64,000 nt of DNA from Pantoea cypripedii. GTDB taxonomy: Bacteria > Pseudomonadota > Gammaproteobacteria > Enterobacterales > Enterobacteriaceae. The position numbers and the translations under genes were made by a program. The first letter of the stretch is position 1; each line of letters starts with the position of its first letter. Under the pieces are notes generated by a model. The model was given only the letters and a program-made list of their open reading frames with translations, did not search any database and had not been told where the DNA came from. The DNA lies in assembly GCF_002095535.1 (NCBI RefSeq), contig NZ_MLJI01000001.1, positions 1,601,832-1,665,831 on the forward strand, read 5' to 3'. This document shows, one piece after another, positions 35,280 to 44,141 of the stretch.

Positions 35280-35304
35280 GGCCGCCACTGTGGCTGCGGC
35301 GGCC
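35280..35304 (-). terminator. Hairpin terminator of solA
   Basis: GGCCGCC (35280-35286) and GGCGGCC (35298-35304) form a 7-bp stem, followed on the minus strand by TTATTG, just past the solA stop. Confidence 0.7.
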
Positions 35305-35312
35305 TAGGCCAA

Positions 35313-36428
35313 TCAGGAAAAACGCGCCAGAGAGAAGGGGGTAATATCAAAGGAAAAGGGTTTGTCCTGGGCAAATTCACTGGCCAGTTCACCCAGCACG
35401 CTGGCAAATTTAAAACCATGCCCGCTTAAGCCGGTAATGATTAAACGGTTGGGTTCAGCAGGCAGGGTGTCAATGATGAAGTCTTCGTCAGGTGTATTGT
35501 CGTAGCTACAGGCTTCGCCATGTAAACAGACGCCGATACCCGGCAGGAAATGACGTAAAAAGCTGAAAGCTTCACTGCCATCGGCGGCGACGCTACCAAA
35601 AGGTTTACGATCGGCAGGGGTCTGCATGATCTGACCACCATCATGACGTCCTACCTTGAGTGCGTTATTGTCTGCCGGGAAACCGTAGAAATGACTGCCG
35701 TCATTCATCTCCACGGTAAAGCCAGGAAATTGGTTGTTCTCACTGTAACGACCATCAGCCTGATACCAGGCAAACACTTTGCGCACGGGCGTAACGGGTA
35801 AATCCGCCACCAGATGGCTGACCCAGGTACCGGCGCTGATCAGCAGTTTGCGTGCCCGAAACTCTCCCTCGCTGGTGGTGACCTGTTGCAGGTCGCCATC
35901 CCGACCGATTTGTGTCACCGGACAGTTAAACAGCTGAGCGCAACCTGCCTGCTCTGCCAGCTGCACCCAGCTACGTACCGCCTGTTCACATTTAAGAAAA
36001 CCGGAATGGGGTTCAAACACGCCAATATAGCCATCTGGCACGGTGAACTGAGGCCAGCGTTTACGCACCTCATCTGCCTGCAGGATTTGCACATCCAATT
36101 TCCAGGCGCGTGCGCTGTCGATGACATTCTGAATAAAGGTGGACGAGATCGGGGCAAGATTGAGAATGCCACTGCGGTGCATGATGCGTTCACCACTCTG
36201 GTGTTCCAGTTCGTCCCATAATGTCTGGGCACGCAGCACCAGCGGGACATAGCGTTCACCTTCACCATAGGCGTGACGGATCAATCGCGTTTCACCGTGA
36301 TGGGTGCCCTGAGTATGCGGTGGGTGAGCGCTATCGATCATTAATACCGATAAGCCCGCCTGAGTTGCATAGAATCCGGCAGCTGCGCCAACGGAACCAC
36401 TGCCAACCACAATCAGATCATAAACCAT
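35313..36428 (-). CDS. solA: N-methyl-L-tryptophan oxidase SolA
   Basis: A 371-residue flavoprotein of the monomeric sarcosine oxidase family (E. coli 372). It has the FAD dinucleotide loop [12 protein letters not shown] at 7-18 and the covalent-flavin Cys307 in [12 protein letters not shown]. The C-terminal [17 protein letters not shown] is typical. It oxidatively demethylates N-methyl amino acids, giving formaldehyde and peroxide. Upstream order bssS-dinI-pyrC is the same as in E. coli. Confidence 0.93.
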   Translation of the reverse strand: MVYDLIVVGSGSVGAAAGFYATQAGLSVLMIDSAHPPHTQGTHHGETRLIRHAYGEGERYVPLVLRAQTLWDELEHQSGERIMHRSGILNLAPISSTFIQNVIDSARAWKLDVQILQADEVRKRWPQFTVPDGYIGVFEPHSGFLKCEQAVRSWVQLAEQAGCAQLFNCPVTQIGRDGDLQQVTTSEGEFRARKLLISAGTWVSHLVADLPVTPVRKVFAWYQADGRYSENNQFPGFTVEMNDGSHFYGFPADNNALKVGRHDGGQIMQTPADRKPFGSVAADGSEAFSFLRHFLPGIGVCLHGEACSYDNTPDEDFIIDTLPAEPNRLIITGLSGHGFKFASVLGELASEFAQDKPFSFDITPFSLARFS

Positions 36429-36490
36429 ACGACATCACTCCTGAAAAACGGTGAATTTTTTCAGCAGCATAGCAAAAGATAGCGCCCATG

Positions 36491-36517
36491 AAAAAGGCAC
36501 CCTTTGGGGTGCCCTTT
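36491..36517 (-). terminator. Intrinsic terminator of bssS
   Basis: GGCACCC (36496-36502) and GGGTGCC (36507-36513) form a 7-bp stem with TTTTT following on the minus strand. Confidence 0.88.
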
Positions 36518-36533
36518 CACGCGATCGAAGAAA

Positions 36534-36788
36534 TTAATGCTTTTGGTTATCGCGTTGGTATTGCTCTGTGGACTCTATCTTTGCAATGCCAGCTTCGAGT
36601 ATGGAGATAAACTGTCTCGCCACATCGGTGGTTAGCCAGTAGGTAGGACCAACATCTGCGTCTTCTTCTTTCTGATCCTGCGATGATAGCGAGTGCAGGC
36701 GGATCATCATGGCGTCATAACTGTCTACAGTGCTAATGTCCCATCCGACTAATGGATGAGTCTGGATGACGTCTTTATTTCTGTCCAT
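36534..36788 (-). CDS. bssS: Biofilm formation regulator BssS
   Basis: An 84-residue cytosolic protein matching E. coli BssS (YceP): HPLVGWDISTVDSYDAMMIRLH, QDQKEEDADVGPTYWLTTDVARQFISILEAG. In E. coli it influences biofilm formation through indole and AI-2 signalling, with an unknown molecular mechanism. AGGAGG lies close upstream of the ATG (in TAACCTCCTTT on the plus strand). It has its own terminator before solA. Confidence 0.93.
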   Translation of the reverse strand: MDRNKDVIQTHPLVGWDISTVDSYDAMMIRLHSLSSQDQKEEDADVGPTYWLTTDVARQFISILEAGIAKIESTEQYQRDNQKH

Positions 36789-37075
36789 TATAACCTCCTT
36801 TTTACTCGTTAAACGAAGTGCTTCTTGAGGTTCAATGCGGCTGTTCTTGCACTAGCGGGATAATTATAACATGAAACGAACGGTACAATAGTTAAAAAGT
36901 GTGGTGCTCAAAATCTGCGCAAAAATAAATGCTTTTAAAATACGCTTTTAAAAAATAATAAATCGCCCACGCTTACGGGCATTTGAAGCTGCGAATGTAA
37001 AGTCGCACTAATCAGGTTATCGGCAGCAAAGTTACCTGACTTTAGGAGAACTCTGGAACCGATTAAGGACTGATT

Positions 37076-37345
37076 TTAACCCTGTAAATCATCTGGTTTT
37101 TCACCGCTGCATTTCTTAATTTCTTCGGCCAGATGGGCAAATTGCTGCTGTAACTGCGTGTCGTGGTTCTGGTTTTGCGCTTCAAGCAAAAGATTGTGCA
37201 CCAGTAACTGGCTGGCACGATCATCAAGACAGAATGTCAGATTGGCAAAGGCATTTTCCAGCACAGTTAAGCGGCGTTGCTGTTCACCAATTAACGCCAG
37301 CAATTCGCCAAATGTCATTGCCTCTTCCGGTTTATCGTGAGTCAT
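37076..37345 (-). CDS. Coiled-coil-like small protein, unknown function (89 aa)
   Basis: An 89-residue helical protein with heptad-like leucines (FGELLALIGEQQRRLTVLE, ASQLLVHNLLLEAQNQN) and two Cys residues. It probably forms a dimer through a coiled coil. ATG 37345 (MTHDKPEEA) is preferred; GGAG lies 11 bases upstream. A longer frame to 37447 starts in the dinI terminator region and is not credible as a full start. It sits between bssS and dinI, where E. coli has no gene. I do not recognise a named family. Confidence 0.6.
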   Translation of the reverse strand: MTHDKPEEAMTFGELLALIGEQQRRLTVLENAFANLTFCLDDRASQLLVHNLLLEAQNQNHDTQLQQQFAHLAEEIKKCSGEKPDDLQG

Positions 37346-37440
37346 GGGTAAAACATCTCCTGTTAGCATGGCGGGTGCAACAATAGGGGGCGTTAATGAT
37401 GATTTTAGATGCAGTGACTTTGTCTGGCGAGGGAGAAATA

Positions 37441-37471
37441 AAAACAAAAAAGCCGGGTGGCGAAACCCGGC
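37441..37471 (-). terminator. Intrinsic terminator of dinI
   Basis: GCCGGGT (37452-37458) and ACCCGGC (37465-37471) form the stem, followed on the minus strand by TTTTTTGTTTT. It lies 19 bases past the dinI stop. Confidence 0.92.
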
Positions 37472-37489
37472 AAAACTGCGCAGTGGCGG

Positions 37490-37735
37490 TTAATCGGTAA
37501 TAAACCAGTCGTCAGCACTTTCCCAGGTTTCCTGCAAAATATCACTGATACGTTCGCGATTTTCTTTGCAGCCGCCAAATACGCTGAGCTGATTACCGCT
37601 GGCGTAACGGATTTTGACATGATGTTCGTCGTCGGGAAAATCCCGGCTGATACGGCGGGTCAGTTCGGCGCTCAGCGCATCCAGGGCGCCAGCAGGAAGG
37701 GGTTGAGTTTTTGCTACGGTAATTTCAACACGCAT
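37490..37735 (-). CDS. dinI: DNA damage-inducible protein DinI
   Basis: An 81-residue SOS protein, the same length as in E. coli. It has the start MRVEITVAKTQPLPAGALDAL and the acidic C-terminal helix SDILQETWESADDWFITD, which binds RecA and modulates RecA filament stability and LexA/UmuD cleavage. ATG 37735 is supported by GGAGG a few bases upstream. A LexA box lies in the promoter. The next gene upstream on the same strand is pyrC, as in E. coli. Confidence 0.95.
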   Translation of the reverse strand: MRVEITVAKTQPLPAGALDALSAELTRRISRDFPDDEHHVKIRYASGNQLSVFGGCKENRERISDILQETWESADDWFITD

Positions 37736-37754
37736 AAACACCTCCGGAATAATA

Positions 37755-37774
37755 TACTGGCTATTTGTACAGTA
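37755..37774 (-). promoter_or_regulatory. LexA box of dinI
   Basis: CTG at 37757-37759 and CAG at 37770-37772 enclose ten bases (GCTATTTGTA), embedded in the symmetric TACTG...CAGTA. It lies 20-40 bases upstream of the dinI start, as expected for SOS repression. Confidence 0.88.
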
Positions 37775-37803
37775 TGTTTATTCCGAAGGCAAGCATCATC
37801 ACA

Positions 37804-38850
37804 TCAGGCGGTTACGCGCCAGTTCAGGGTCTCTCCAGCAAGGAAAGGCACCAGGGTATCGTCGGCTACAGTCACGCTCTGTTCGACTGTCCAGGGTTCA
37901 CGCACCAGCGTCAGTGTCCCTTCATTCAGCGGCAGGCCATAGAAGTTCGGGCCATTTTCGGAACAGAACGCTTCGAAATGCTGCAGCGCATCCAGTTCTT
38001 CAAACACCGTGGCGTAAGCGGGCAGCGAGGTTGGAGCGTTGAATACACCCGCACATCCGCAGCTGGCTTCTTTCAGATGGCGCAGATGTGGAGCAGTATC
38101 GGTGCCGAGGAACACACGACGATTACCGCTTGCGACCAGTTTACGTAACGCTTCCTGGTGGATATTACGTTTCAGGATTGGCAGGCAATACAGATGCGGA
38201 CGCACACCGCCGACCAGCATATGGTTGCGGTTAAACATCAGATGCTGTGGCGTAATGGTGGCGCCGAGCAGTTCATTGCCCGCCGCCAGATATTCTGCCG
38301 CTTCTTTGGTGGTGATGTGTTCCATCACCACTTTCAACCCCGGGAACTGCTGGCGCAGCGGGTGCAACACCGTCTCAATAAAACGTGCTTCACGGTCAAA
38401 AATATCAATGTGCGCATCTGTCACTTCACCGTGTACCAACATCGGCATACCGATCTGCTGCATACGCTCCAGCACGCGGGCGATGGAAGCAATATTGGTT
38501 ACGCCATGGCTGGAGTTGGTGGTTGCGTGGGCGGGATAAAGTTTTGCGGCGGTGAAGACGCCAGCACGGAAGCCCTGTTCGATCTCATCCGGGTCGAGAG
38601 AGTCGGTAAGATAGCAGGTCATCAGCGGTGTAAAGGCATGCCCGGCGGGTAAGGCCGCAAGGATACGATCGCGATAGGCCACGGCAGCATCAACGCTGGT
38701 CACCGGCGGAACCAGGTTTGGCATGACAATGGCACGACCGTTTACCGCACTGGTGTAAGGCAACACGGCTTGTAGCATCGCGCCATCGCGCAGATGAATA
38801 TGCCAGTCGTCAGGGCGGCGAATCGTGATTTGCTGGGGTTGGGCTGTCAT
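37804..38850 (-). CDS. pyrC: Dihydroorotase PyrC
   Basis: A 348-residue type II dihydroorotase (same length as E. coli). The metal-binding HIHLR is at 17-21 and the carboxylated Lys103 is in [14 protein letters not shown]. Further metal ligands are in MLVHGEVTD and [11 protein letters not shown], and the catalytic Asp is in FLGTDTAPH. It converts carbamoyl-aspartate to dihydroorotate in pyrimidine synthesis. Its leader has a PurR-type site and a hairpin that can cover the ribosome binding site. Confidence 0.96.
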   Translation of the reverse strand: MTAQPQQITIRRPDDWHIHLRDGAMLQAVLPYTSAVNGRAIVMPNLVPPVTSVDAAVAYRDRILAALPAGHAFTPLMTCYLTDSLDPDEIEQGFRAGVFTAAKLYPAHATTNSSHGVTNIASIARVLERMQQIGMPMLVHGEVTDAHIDIFDREARFIETVLHPLRQQFPGLKVVMEHITTKEAAEYLAAGNELLGATITPQHLMFNRNHMLVGGVRPHLYCLPILKRNIHQEALRKLVASGNRRVFLGTDTAPHLRHLKEASCGCAGVFNAPTSLPAYATVFEELDALQHFEAFCSENGPNFYGLPLNEGTLTLVREPWTVEQSVTVADDTLVPFLAGETLNWRVTA

Positions 38851-38856
38851 TCAAAA

Positions 38857-38934
38857 GGCTCCGGCTGAGTAGAAAACGAAAGGCACGTTTAGGCCGGGGA
38901 GTAAGCATAAGGATTTGGGCAACCGTTTGCACGG
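38857..38934 (-). promoter_or_regulatory. pyrC promoter and leader: PurR-like site and SD-blocking hairpin
   Basis: On the minus strand GCAAACGGTTGC (38919-38930) resembles the PurR operator core, and TATGCT (38904-38909) is the -10. The transcript would start in CTCCCCGGC (38893-38901), which can pair through CCGGC with the GCCGGAG (38859-38865) that contains the Shine-Dalgarno GGAG. In E. coli, start-site switching with CTP level decides whether such a pyrC hairpin forms; the same layout is visible here. Confidence 0.75.
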
Positions 38935-38951
38935 GATTTTATGCGTCTGAA

Positions 38952-38980
38952 GCAAAACCGCGCCATAGCAGGCGCGGTTA
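38952..38980 (-). terminator. Terminator of yceB
   Basis: AACCGCGCC (38956-38964) and GGCGCGGTT (38971-38979) form a 9-bp stem; on the minus strand it runs into TTTTGC. Confidence 0.75.
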
Positions 38981-38986
38981 CCGGGA

Positions 38987-39550
38987 TTAATCAGTAAAAG
39001 GGATCACCAACTGGCCGGGTTTAACTTCCAGACCTTTCGCGAATTTCTTCGCCAGCGCTTCGCCTTTGCTGCGATCTTCGCTCAGCACATAAGCGGGTTT
39101 TTCATTGAAGTAACGCTTCAGCGATTCATTCAGATAGGGCGTCAGCGTTTTCATGATCGACGCCATTTTTTCCGGCTGGACCTGGGCATCCACAATCTCC
39201 AGATCATGCAGGTAAATCGCGCCCTGCTGCGGGTTAAATACCGGCTGCGCCTTCATTTTGAGCTGCATCTCGGCCTGCTGTGGGCCAAATAAAGAACTGA
39301 CATTGATCGTGGCTTTGCCTGTCAGGGTGATTTTGCCCGGTTCTTCACGGCCAATCTGGCTGCTTAAATCGCTCAGCACAATATGGGCATTCACCAGCCC
39401 GGAGACGCCAACATCTTTCTCGAAGTTATTGTGCTTTTGCAGCGCCTGATTCACTTCCTGCTCGCTGATGGTGTACTGCGTTAATTGGTTACAGCCGGTC
39501 AACAGCACGGCAAACAACAGGGCCAGTAGCCCGGAAAACGCCTTCTTCAT
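38987..39550 (-). CDS. yceB: YceB family lipoprotein (DUF1439)
   Basis: A 187-residue lipoprotein (E. coli 186). It has a signal peptide with lipobox LLTGC (Cys20), followed by NQLTQYTISEQEVNQAL and a DUF1439 domain of the lipid-binding tubular type. Molecular function is unknown; an envelope location is certain from the lipobox. ATG 39550 (MKKAFSGLL) is the family start with AGGAAAG upstream. The frame continues to 39652 without similarity. Gene order grxB-yceB-pyrC is conserved. Confidence 0.9.
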   Translation of the reverse strand: MKKAFSGLLALLFAVLLTGCNQLTQYTISEQEVNQALQKHNNFEKDVGVSGLVNAHIVLSDLSSQIGREEPGKITLTGKATINVSSLFGPQQAEMQLKMKAQPVFNPQQGAIYLHDLEIVDAQVQPEKMASIMKTLTPYLNESLKRYFNEKPAYVLSEDRSKGEALAKKFAKGLEVKPGQLVIPFTD

Positions 39551-39660
39551 ACTTTCCTCATCCTGAACGATACGGCAAACGAGGCATAGCGTGCCTGAAT
39601 CAGGGGCGGGTGTCACCAGGAGAGAGATGAGAAGCGCCGGTGCGCCTCTCATTGCCAGGA

Positions 39661-40308
39661 TCAGGCGGCGATAGAAGAGAGCAGGTTAACCTGGGTTTGC
39701 TTCGCCATATTGTCGCGATAATCGGCCACGCGGCTGGGCCATTCGATACCGGATACCAGCGTTAAGGAACGTAACAGCGGAAACAGATGGATATCATCTT
39801 CCGAAAGCTCGCCGTTCACCGCATTCGGTTTGACGATTAACTTATCCAACTGACGCAAATCGTCACTGATGTTTTTGATCAGTCCGGGGGCGTGTTTGCG
39901 CAGTTCACTGAAGTCGCCAATGTTGGCCTGTTTTTTCTCGCGGAAATAGCTACGGGCTTCCGGTGTGGCGAACTCAGCGAAGGCCGCGTCGGCGATACGG
40001 GGGAGCAGCAACTTGTTGACGTAACCATTAACCCGACGCAGCCATTCGCTGATGGCCGGATTGGCTTTGCCATTCAGCAGCGGTTCACCGTCCTGCTTGT
40101 CCACCAGACGAACAATATCCAGGCTTTCCGGCATTGCGCTGCCATCGGCTTTTTGCAGGATGGGGGCCATCTTCTGACCAATCAGTTTCTTCGGTGTGTT
40201 CTCGTCATCATTGAGCATCACCACCAGCTCGATTGGCAGATTCTTCAGCCCAAAAATCATGCGTGCTTTGACGCAGAAAGGGCAGTGATCGTAGATGTAG
40301 AGTTTCAT
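39661..40308 (-). CDS. grxB: Glutaredoxin 2
   Basis: A 215-residue GST-like glutaredoxin (E. coli 215). The active site CPFC at 9-12 lies in the N-terminal thioredoxin domain, and an all-helical C-terminal domain follows. It reduces protein disulfides with glutathione in the cytosol and is a major contributor to glutaredoxin activity in E. coli. AGGAGAAACGGG precedes the ATG. Confidence 0.95.
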   Translation of the reverse strand: MKLYIYDHCPFCVKARMIFGLKNLPIELVVMLNDDENTPKKLIGQKMAPILQKADGSAMPESLDIVRLVDKQDGEPLLNGKANPAISEWLRRVNGYVNKLLLPRIADAAFAEFATPEARSYFREKKQANIGDFSELRKHAPGLIKNISDDLRQLDKLIVKPNAVNGELSEDDIHLFPLLRSLTLVSGIEWPSRVADYRDNMAKQTQVNLLSSIAA

Positions 40309-40330
40309 CCCGTTTCTCCTGTGATTATCA

Positions 40331-40353
40331 GGGTGACTGGCGTCACCCTTTTT
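40331..40353. terminator. Hairpin between mdtH and grxB
   Basis: GGGTGAC (40331-40337) and GTCACCC (40342-40348) form a 7-bp stem followed by TTTTT on the plus strand. Both neighbours are on the minus strand, where the T run would precede the stem. It may be a weak mdtH terminator or stop antisense transcription from the right-hand side of grxB. Confidence 0.5.
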
Positions 40354-40399
40354 CTATCGGCGTGCGGGAAGTATGGGAGAGAAAGGCGGCAGGGGCAAA

Positions 40400-41602
40400 T
40401 CAGCTGCTGAAAAGCGCCGGAGCCACTGCGCGTGGCTGGAATTGCCACCACAGGGCCAGCAGCGTCACGCCACCCACGGTACTGAGCAGCATCCAGGGTA
40501 ATTCCGGCAGCGACAGTTGCTGGCCTAAATCGAACATCCAGCCACCGCCGGAATAGCCAATCAGGCCGCCCAGTGCCAGCCCGAGGCGGCTGAAACCCAT
40601 ATAGCTGCCGCGTGCGCGTGCGCTGGCGAGCGAGGCGCTCAGGGTCTCACGCGCCGGTTCCGCGATGATGGAGCCGAGATAGAACACGGCGATCAGGAAG
40701 AACAGTGACGGCAGGGTGGTGGTCAGGCCAACCGGTAACAGGCTGAGGGTCATCAAAAACAGCCCGGCCATCAGGCGTGTTTCGAGACGGAAACGTTTTT
40801 CACTCCAGCGCGCCAGTGGATAGAGCAGGCTGAGCGACAGCAACGCTTCGATGGCGTACATCCATTTCACCGCCGCCGGAGCACCTGCGACCTGGTTCAC
40901 CATCACCGGCAACATCAGCATCACCTGCACCGCAAGAATGTAATAACCGGTCAGCGTCAGAACATACAGGCGAAAACGTTTGTCCTGCCAGACCCGCTGC
41001 ATGCCTTCACGCATGGCAATGCGCTCGGTGGAGATACGCCAGGCCGGTAACCAGATGGCATTGAATAACGCCGCGCTGACGAACACCGCCGCGCCCACCC
41101 AGCACACCAGACGGAAGTCCCACGCCAGCAACCAGCTGCCAATCAGCGCACCCAGCACCGCGCCCGCGCTGTCCTGCATCATCAGCAGTGAAAAGAAGCG
41201 GCCACGTTCACGCGCTCTCACCAGCTTCACCACCATGGCGCTGCGTGGTGGATCGAACAGCGTGCCCCCGAGCCCGGACAGCAAGCAAGCCAGCCACAGT
41301 AGCCAGGGCTCATGGGCGAGGGCCATACAGGCGAAGCCTGCCGCACGCATTAACATGCCGGTGACGATCAGGGGACGTGCGCCAAAACGGTCTGCAATGG
41401 CGCCACCAAAGATGCCAAAACCCTGCTGTACAAACTGGCGCAGACCGAGGGCAATGCCGACCATCAACGCAGCCCAGCCGAGTTGTTCGACGAAGTGAAT
41501 GGAAATGAGGGGAAATACCACAAAAAATCCCAACACCACCAGCATGTTATCCACTAATAAAAATGTTTTACCGAGGCGTCGTGCCCGCGCAACCCGAGAC
41601 AT
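40400..41602 (-). CDS. mdtH: MFS multidrug transporter MdtH
   Basis: A 400-residue major facilitator with 12 membrane segments, close to E. coli MdtH (402). It has the start [27 protein letters not shown] N-terminus, the MFS loop motif [11 protein letters not shown] (about 67-77), and [20 protein letters not shown]. In E. coli MdtH gives resistance to norfloxacin and enoxacin when overexpressed. It diverges from rimJ. The ATG lies in a leader with a 10-bp palindrome. Confidence 0.93.
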   Translation of the reverse strand: MSRVARARRLGKTFLLVDNMLVVLGFFVVFPLISIHFVEQLGWAALMVGIALGLRQFVQQGFGIFGGAIADRFGARPLIVTGMLMRAAGFACMALAHEPWLLWLACLLSGLGGTLFDPPRSAMVVKLVRARERGRFFSLLMMQDSAGAVLGALIGSWLLAWDFRLVCWVGAAVFVSAALFNAIWLPAWRISTERIAMREGMQRVWQDKRFRLYVLTLTGYYILAVQVMLMLPVMVNQVAGAPAAVKWMYAIEALLSLSLLYPLARWSEKRFRLETRLMAGLFLMTLSLLPVGLTTTLPSLFFLIAVFYLGSIIAEPARETLSASLASARARGSYMGFSRLGLALGGLIGYSGGGWMFDLGQQLSLPELPWMLLSTVGGVTLLALWWQFQPRAVAPALFSS

Positions 41603-41650
41603 GCTAAATCCTGAGCAAGTAAGAAAGGAAAAAGGAGACCAGTTGGTCTA

Positions 41651-41675
41651 TTTTCTGCCGCTGCACGGCAGAAAA
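41651..41675. promoter_or_regulatory. Palindrome between mdtH and rimJ
   Basis: TTTTCTGCCG (41651-41660) and CGGCAGAAAA (41666-41675) are perfect 10-bp arms with a five-base loop, about 50 bases upstream of mdtH. The T run precedes rather than follows the stem for mdtH, so an operator or leader hairpin is more likely than a terminator. Confidence 0.4.
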
Positions 41676-41849
41676 ACAGGATTATCAGGATGATATTTTT
41701 TCATCGAAGCGGTAAGAAAATTTATCCTGATTAAGGATGAATTCCCGGGAACAGGATGCGGGGTTTTACCGCAGGCGGGGTGGCGGTTATAGTGAGATAT
41801 AACGCCGCTGGCGTACTTCCTTCTTAAGCCATGGATTTCAGGAGTCAAG

Positions 41850-42443
41850 ATGTTTGGCTATCGTTCTGCTGGGCCGCGCGTGCGTCTCACTACCGATCGT
41901 TTGGTGGTCCGTTTAGTTCATGAGCGTGATGCCTGGCGGCTGGCTGATTACTATGCGGAAAACCGCGTGTTTCTCAAGCCCTGGGAACCGGTACGTGATG
42001 AAAGCCATTGTTATCCGTCTGGCTGGCAGGCGCGTTTGGGATTGATTGCCGACATGCATAAGCAAGGTTCGGCATTCTATTTTGTGTTGATGGATCAGGA
42101 AGAACGCGAAGTGCGGGGTGTTGCCAACTTTAGCAACGTACTACGCGGTTCGTTCCATGCCTGTTATCTTGGTTATTCACTGGGTGAAAAGTGGCAGGGG
42201 CAGGGGCTGATGTTTGAAGCATTGCAGAGCGCGATTCGCTATATGCAACGTCAGCAGCATATGCACCGGATTATGGCCAACTATATGCCACACAATCAGC
42301 GCAGCGGCGATCTGCTGGCGCGACTGGGCTTTGAAAAAGAGGGTTATGCCAAAGATTACCTGTTGATCGATGGCCGCTGGCAGGACCATGTTCTGACAGC
42401 GCTGACCTGGCGCGAGTGGACCCCGGACCGCCGCGGATCATAA
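41850..42443 (+). CDS. rimJ: Ribosomal protein S5 alanine N-acetyltransferase RimJ
   Basis: A 197-residue GNAT acetyltransferase (E. coli 194). The acetyl-CoA region is [15 protein letters not shown] (about 110-124), with [27 protein letters not shown] in the C-terminal half. It acetylates the N-terminal alanine of ribosomal protein S5. GGAGTCAAG precedes the ATG. It is followed 16 bases later by yceH on the same strand, as in E. coli. Confidence 0.94.
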   Translation: MFGYRSAGPRVRLTTDRLVVRLVHERDAWRLADYYAENRVFLKPWEPVRDESHCYPSGWQARLGLIADMHKQGSAFYFVLMDQEEREVRGVANFSNVLRGSFHACYLGYSLGEKWQGQGLMFEALQSAIRYMQRQQHMHRIMANYMPHNQRSGDLLARLGFEKEGYAKDYLLIDGRWQDHVLTALTWREWTPDRRGS

Positions 42444-42459
42444 AAAAGGGAACAATGCG

Positions 42460-43098
42460 ATGAAAATGGCTTTATCGGCGCAGGCGCTGCGCGTGATGGG
42501 TTGCCTGCTGGAAAAGCAGGTGACTACCCCGGATCAATACCCACTGTCTCTCAATGGCGTGGTCACTGCCTGCAATCAGAAATCCAACCGCGAACCGGTG
42601 ATGAACCTGAGCGAAAGCGATGTGCAGTCACAACTGGATGAGCTGGTGAAAAAACATCTGGTCACCTCGAACAACGGTTTCGGTCAGCGTGTCAGTAAAT
42701 ATGAACAACGATTCTGCAACTCAGCTTTTGGCAATCTGCAACTCAGCAGCGCCGAGGTGGCAGTGCTGACATTGTTGTTTTTACGCGGTGCGCAGACCCC
42801 CGGGGAGCTGCGCACCCGCAGTGGCCGCTTGCATGAATTCAGTGATATGAATGAAGTTGAACAGACCCTGAATGATTTGCTCAGCCGGGAAGATGGCCCG
42901 ATGGTGGTGCGGCTGGCGCGTGAGCCGGGTAAGCGCGAAAGTCGTTATATGCATCTGTTTGGCGGGGACGTGGTGGACACAGCCGAACCGGCAGGCGAAT
43001 CAGACCATCCGGGTCTTGAGGCCCGGGTTACGCAACTGGAAGAGACCGTGGCGCTATTGCAGGCGCAGCTCGAACAGCTGCTGCACAAGGAGCATTAA
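42460..43098 (+). CDS. yceH: YceH family winged-helix protein (DUF480)
   Basis: A 212-residue cytosolic protein of the UPF0502/DUF480 family with two winged-helix domains: [29 protein letters not shown] and [26 protein letters not shown]-terminal coiled coil ([22 protein letters not shown]) follows. The fold suggests DNA binding, but no target is known. AAGGGAAC lies before the ATG. It ends one base before the mviM start. Confidence 0.92.
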   Translation: MKMALSAQALRVMGCLLEKQVTTPDQYPLSLNGVVTACNQKSNREPVMNLSESDVQSQLDELVKKHLVTSNNGFGQRVSKYEQRFCNSAFGNLQLSSAEVAVLTLLFLRGAQTPGELRTRSGRLHEFSDMNEVEQTLNDLLSREDGPMVVRLAREPGKRESRYMHLFGGDVVDTAEPAGESDHPGLEARVTQLEETVALLQAQLEQLLHKEH

Positions 43099-43099
43099 C

Positions 43100-44020
43100 A
43101 TGACGTTGCGTATCGGAATCGTGGGTTTGGGTGGCATTGCACAAAAAGCCTGGCTGCCCGTGTTATCTCAGGCAGAAAGCTGGCAGCTGGCCGGGGCCTT
43201 TTCCCCCAATCAGGCCAAAGCACAGCCCATCTGCGACAGCTACCGCATACCTTATTTTGCCACGCTGGATGCGCTGGCCGCCGCCAGTGATGCGGTGTTC
43301 GTCCATAGCAGCACCGCTTCGCATTATGAGGTAGTGAAAGCATTGTTGCTGGCGGATAAAGATGTCTGCGTTGATAAGCCGCTGGCAGAAACCCTGCAAC
43401 AGGCGGAAGCGCTGGTGGCGCTGGCGGAAAAGCGCAAGCGCAAACTGATGGTGGCGTTTAATCGTCGCTTTGCGCCACGTTATCAGCAGTTGCAGGCGCA
43501 GATGGCAGGTGCAGCGTCACTGCGTATTGAGAAGCATCGCGCTGACAGCGTCGGGCCGCAGGATTTACGTTTTACCCTGCTGGATGATTATCTGCATGTG
43601 GTGGATACCGCGCTGTGGCTGGCGGGTGGCAAGCTGACACGTCAGCATGGTCATATTGAGACCAATGAGCAGGGCGCCATGTTGTATGCCGAACATCACT
43701 TCTCTGCCGGAGGCTTACAAATCACCACCAGCATGCATCGTCGCGCGGGCACCCAGCGTGAAGTGGTGACGGCTGTCTGCGACGGCGATTATATCCAGAT
43801 CGCCGAAATGCGTGACTGGCAGCAGGAGAATCGCACGGGCCTGCGTCTGGAGGCACCTGCCGCGTGGCAAAGTCATCTTACCCAGCGTGGATTTAGCGGC
43901 GCTGCCCACCATTTTATTCAGTGCGTGCAAAATCAGACGATGCCTGAAACCAGCGGTGAACAGGCGCTGGTGGCGCAGCGGCTGGTGGAGAAATTGTGGC
44001 GCGATGCTGAGCGGGAATAA
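43100..44020 (+). CDS. mviM: Gfo/Idh/MocA family oxidoreductase MviM
   Basis: A 306-residue NAD(P)-dependent oxidoreductase. The Rossmann start is RIGIVGLGGIAQKAWLP, with the motif DVCVDKPLAETLQQA (the EKP-type lysine, here DKP) near 92 and a C-terminal alpha/beta domain with DDYLHVVDTALWL. Its substrate is unknown, despite the historical virulence name. ATG 43100 matches the E. coli start (307 residues) and has AAGGAGC upstream. A frame extending left to 42872 lies inside yceH and is not real. Followed by murJ, as in E. coli. Confidence 0.92.
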   Translation: MTLRIGIVGLGGIAQKAWLPVLSQAESWQLAGAFSPNQAKAQPICDSYRIPYFATLDALAAASDAVFVHSSTASHYEVVKALLLADKDVCVDKPLAETLQQAEALVALAEKRKRKLMVAFNRRFAPRYQQLQAQMAGAASLRIEKHRADSVGPQDLRFTLLDDYLHVVDTALWLAGGKLTRQHGHIETNEQGAMLYAEHHFSAGGLQITTSMHRRAGTQREVVTAVCDGDYIQIAEMRDWQQENRTGLRLEAPAAWQSHLTQRGFSGAAHHFIQCVQNQTMPETSGEQALVAQRLVEKLWRDAERE

Positions 44021-44141
44021 TTCCTTGTAACACTCAATGCTGGTCATTTCCCGTCGTGGCAGTAGACTATCGCCGGGCATCTGAGGATGTCCGCGCTAAG
44101 TTGCTCATTTATCCGACACTTTTCAGGATGCGCCGCCAATT

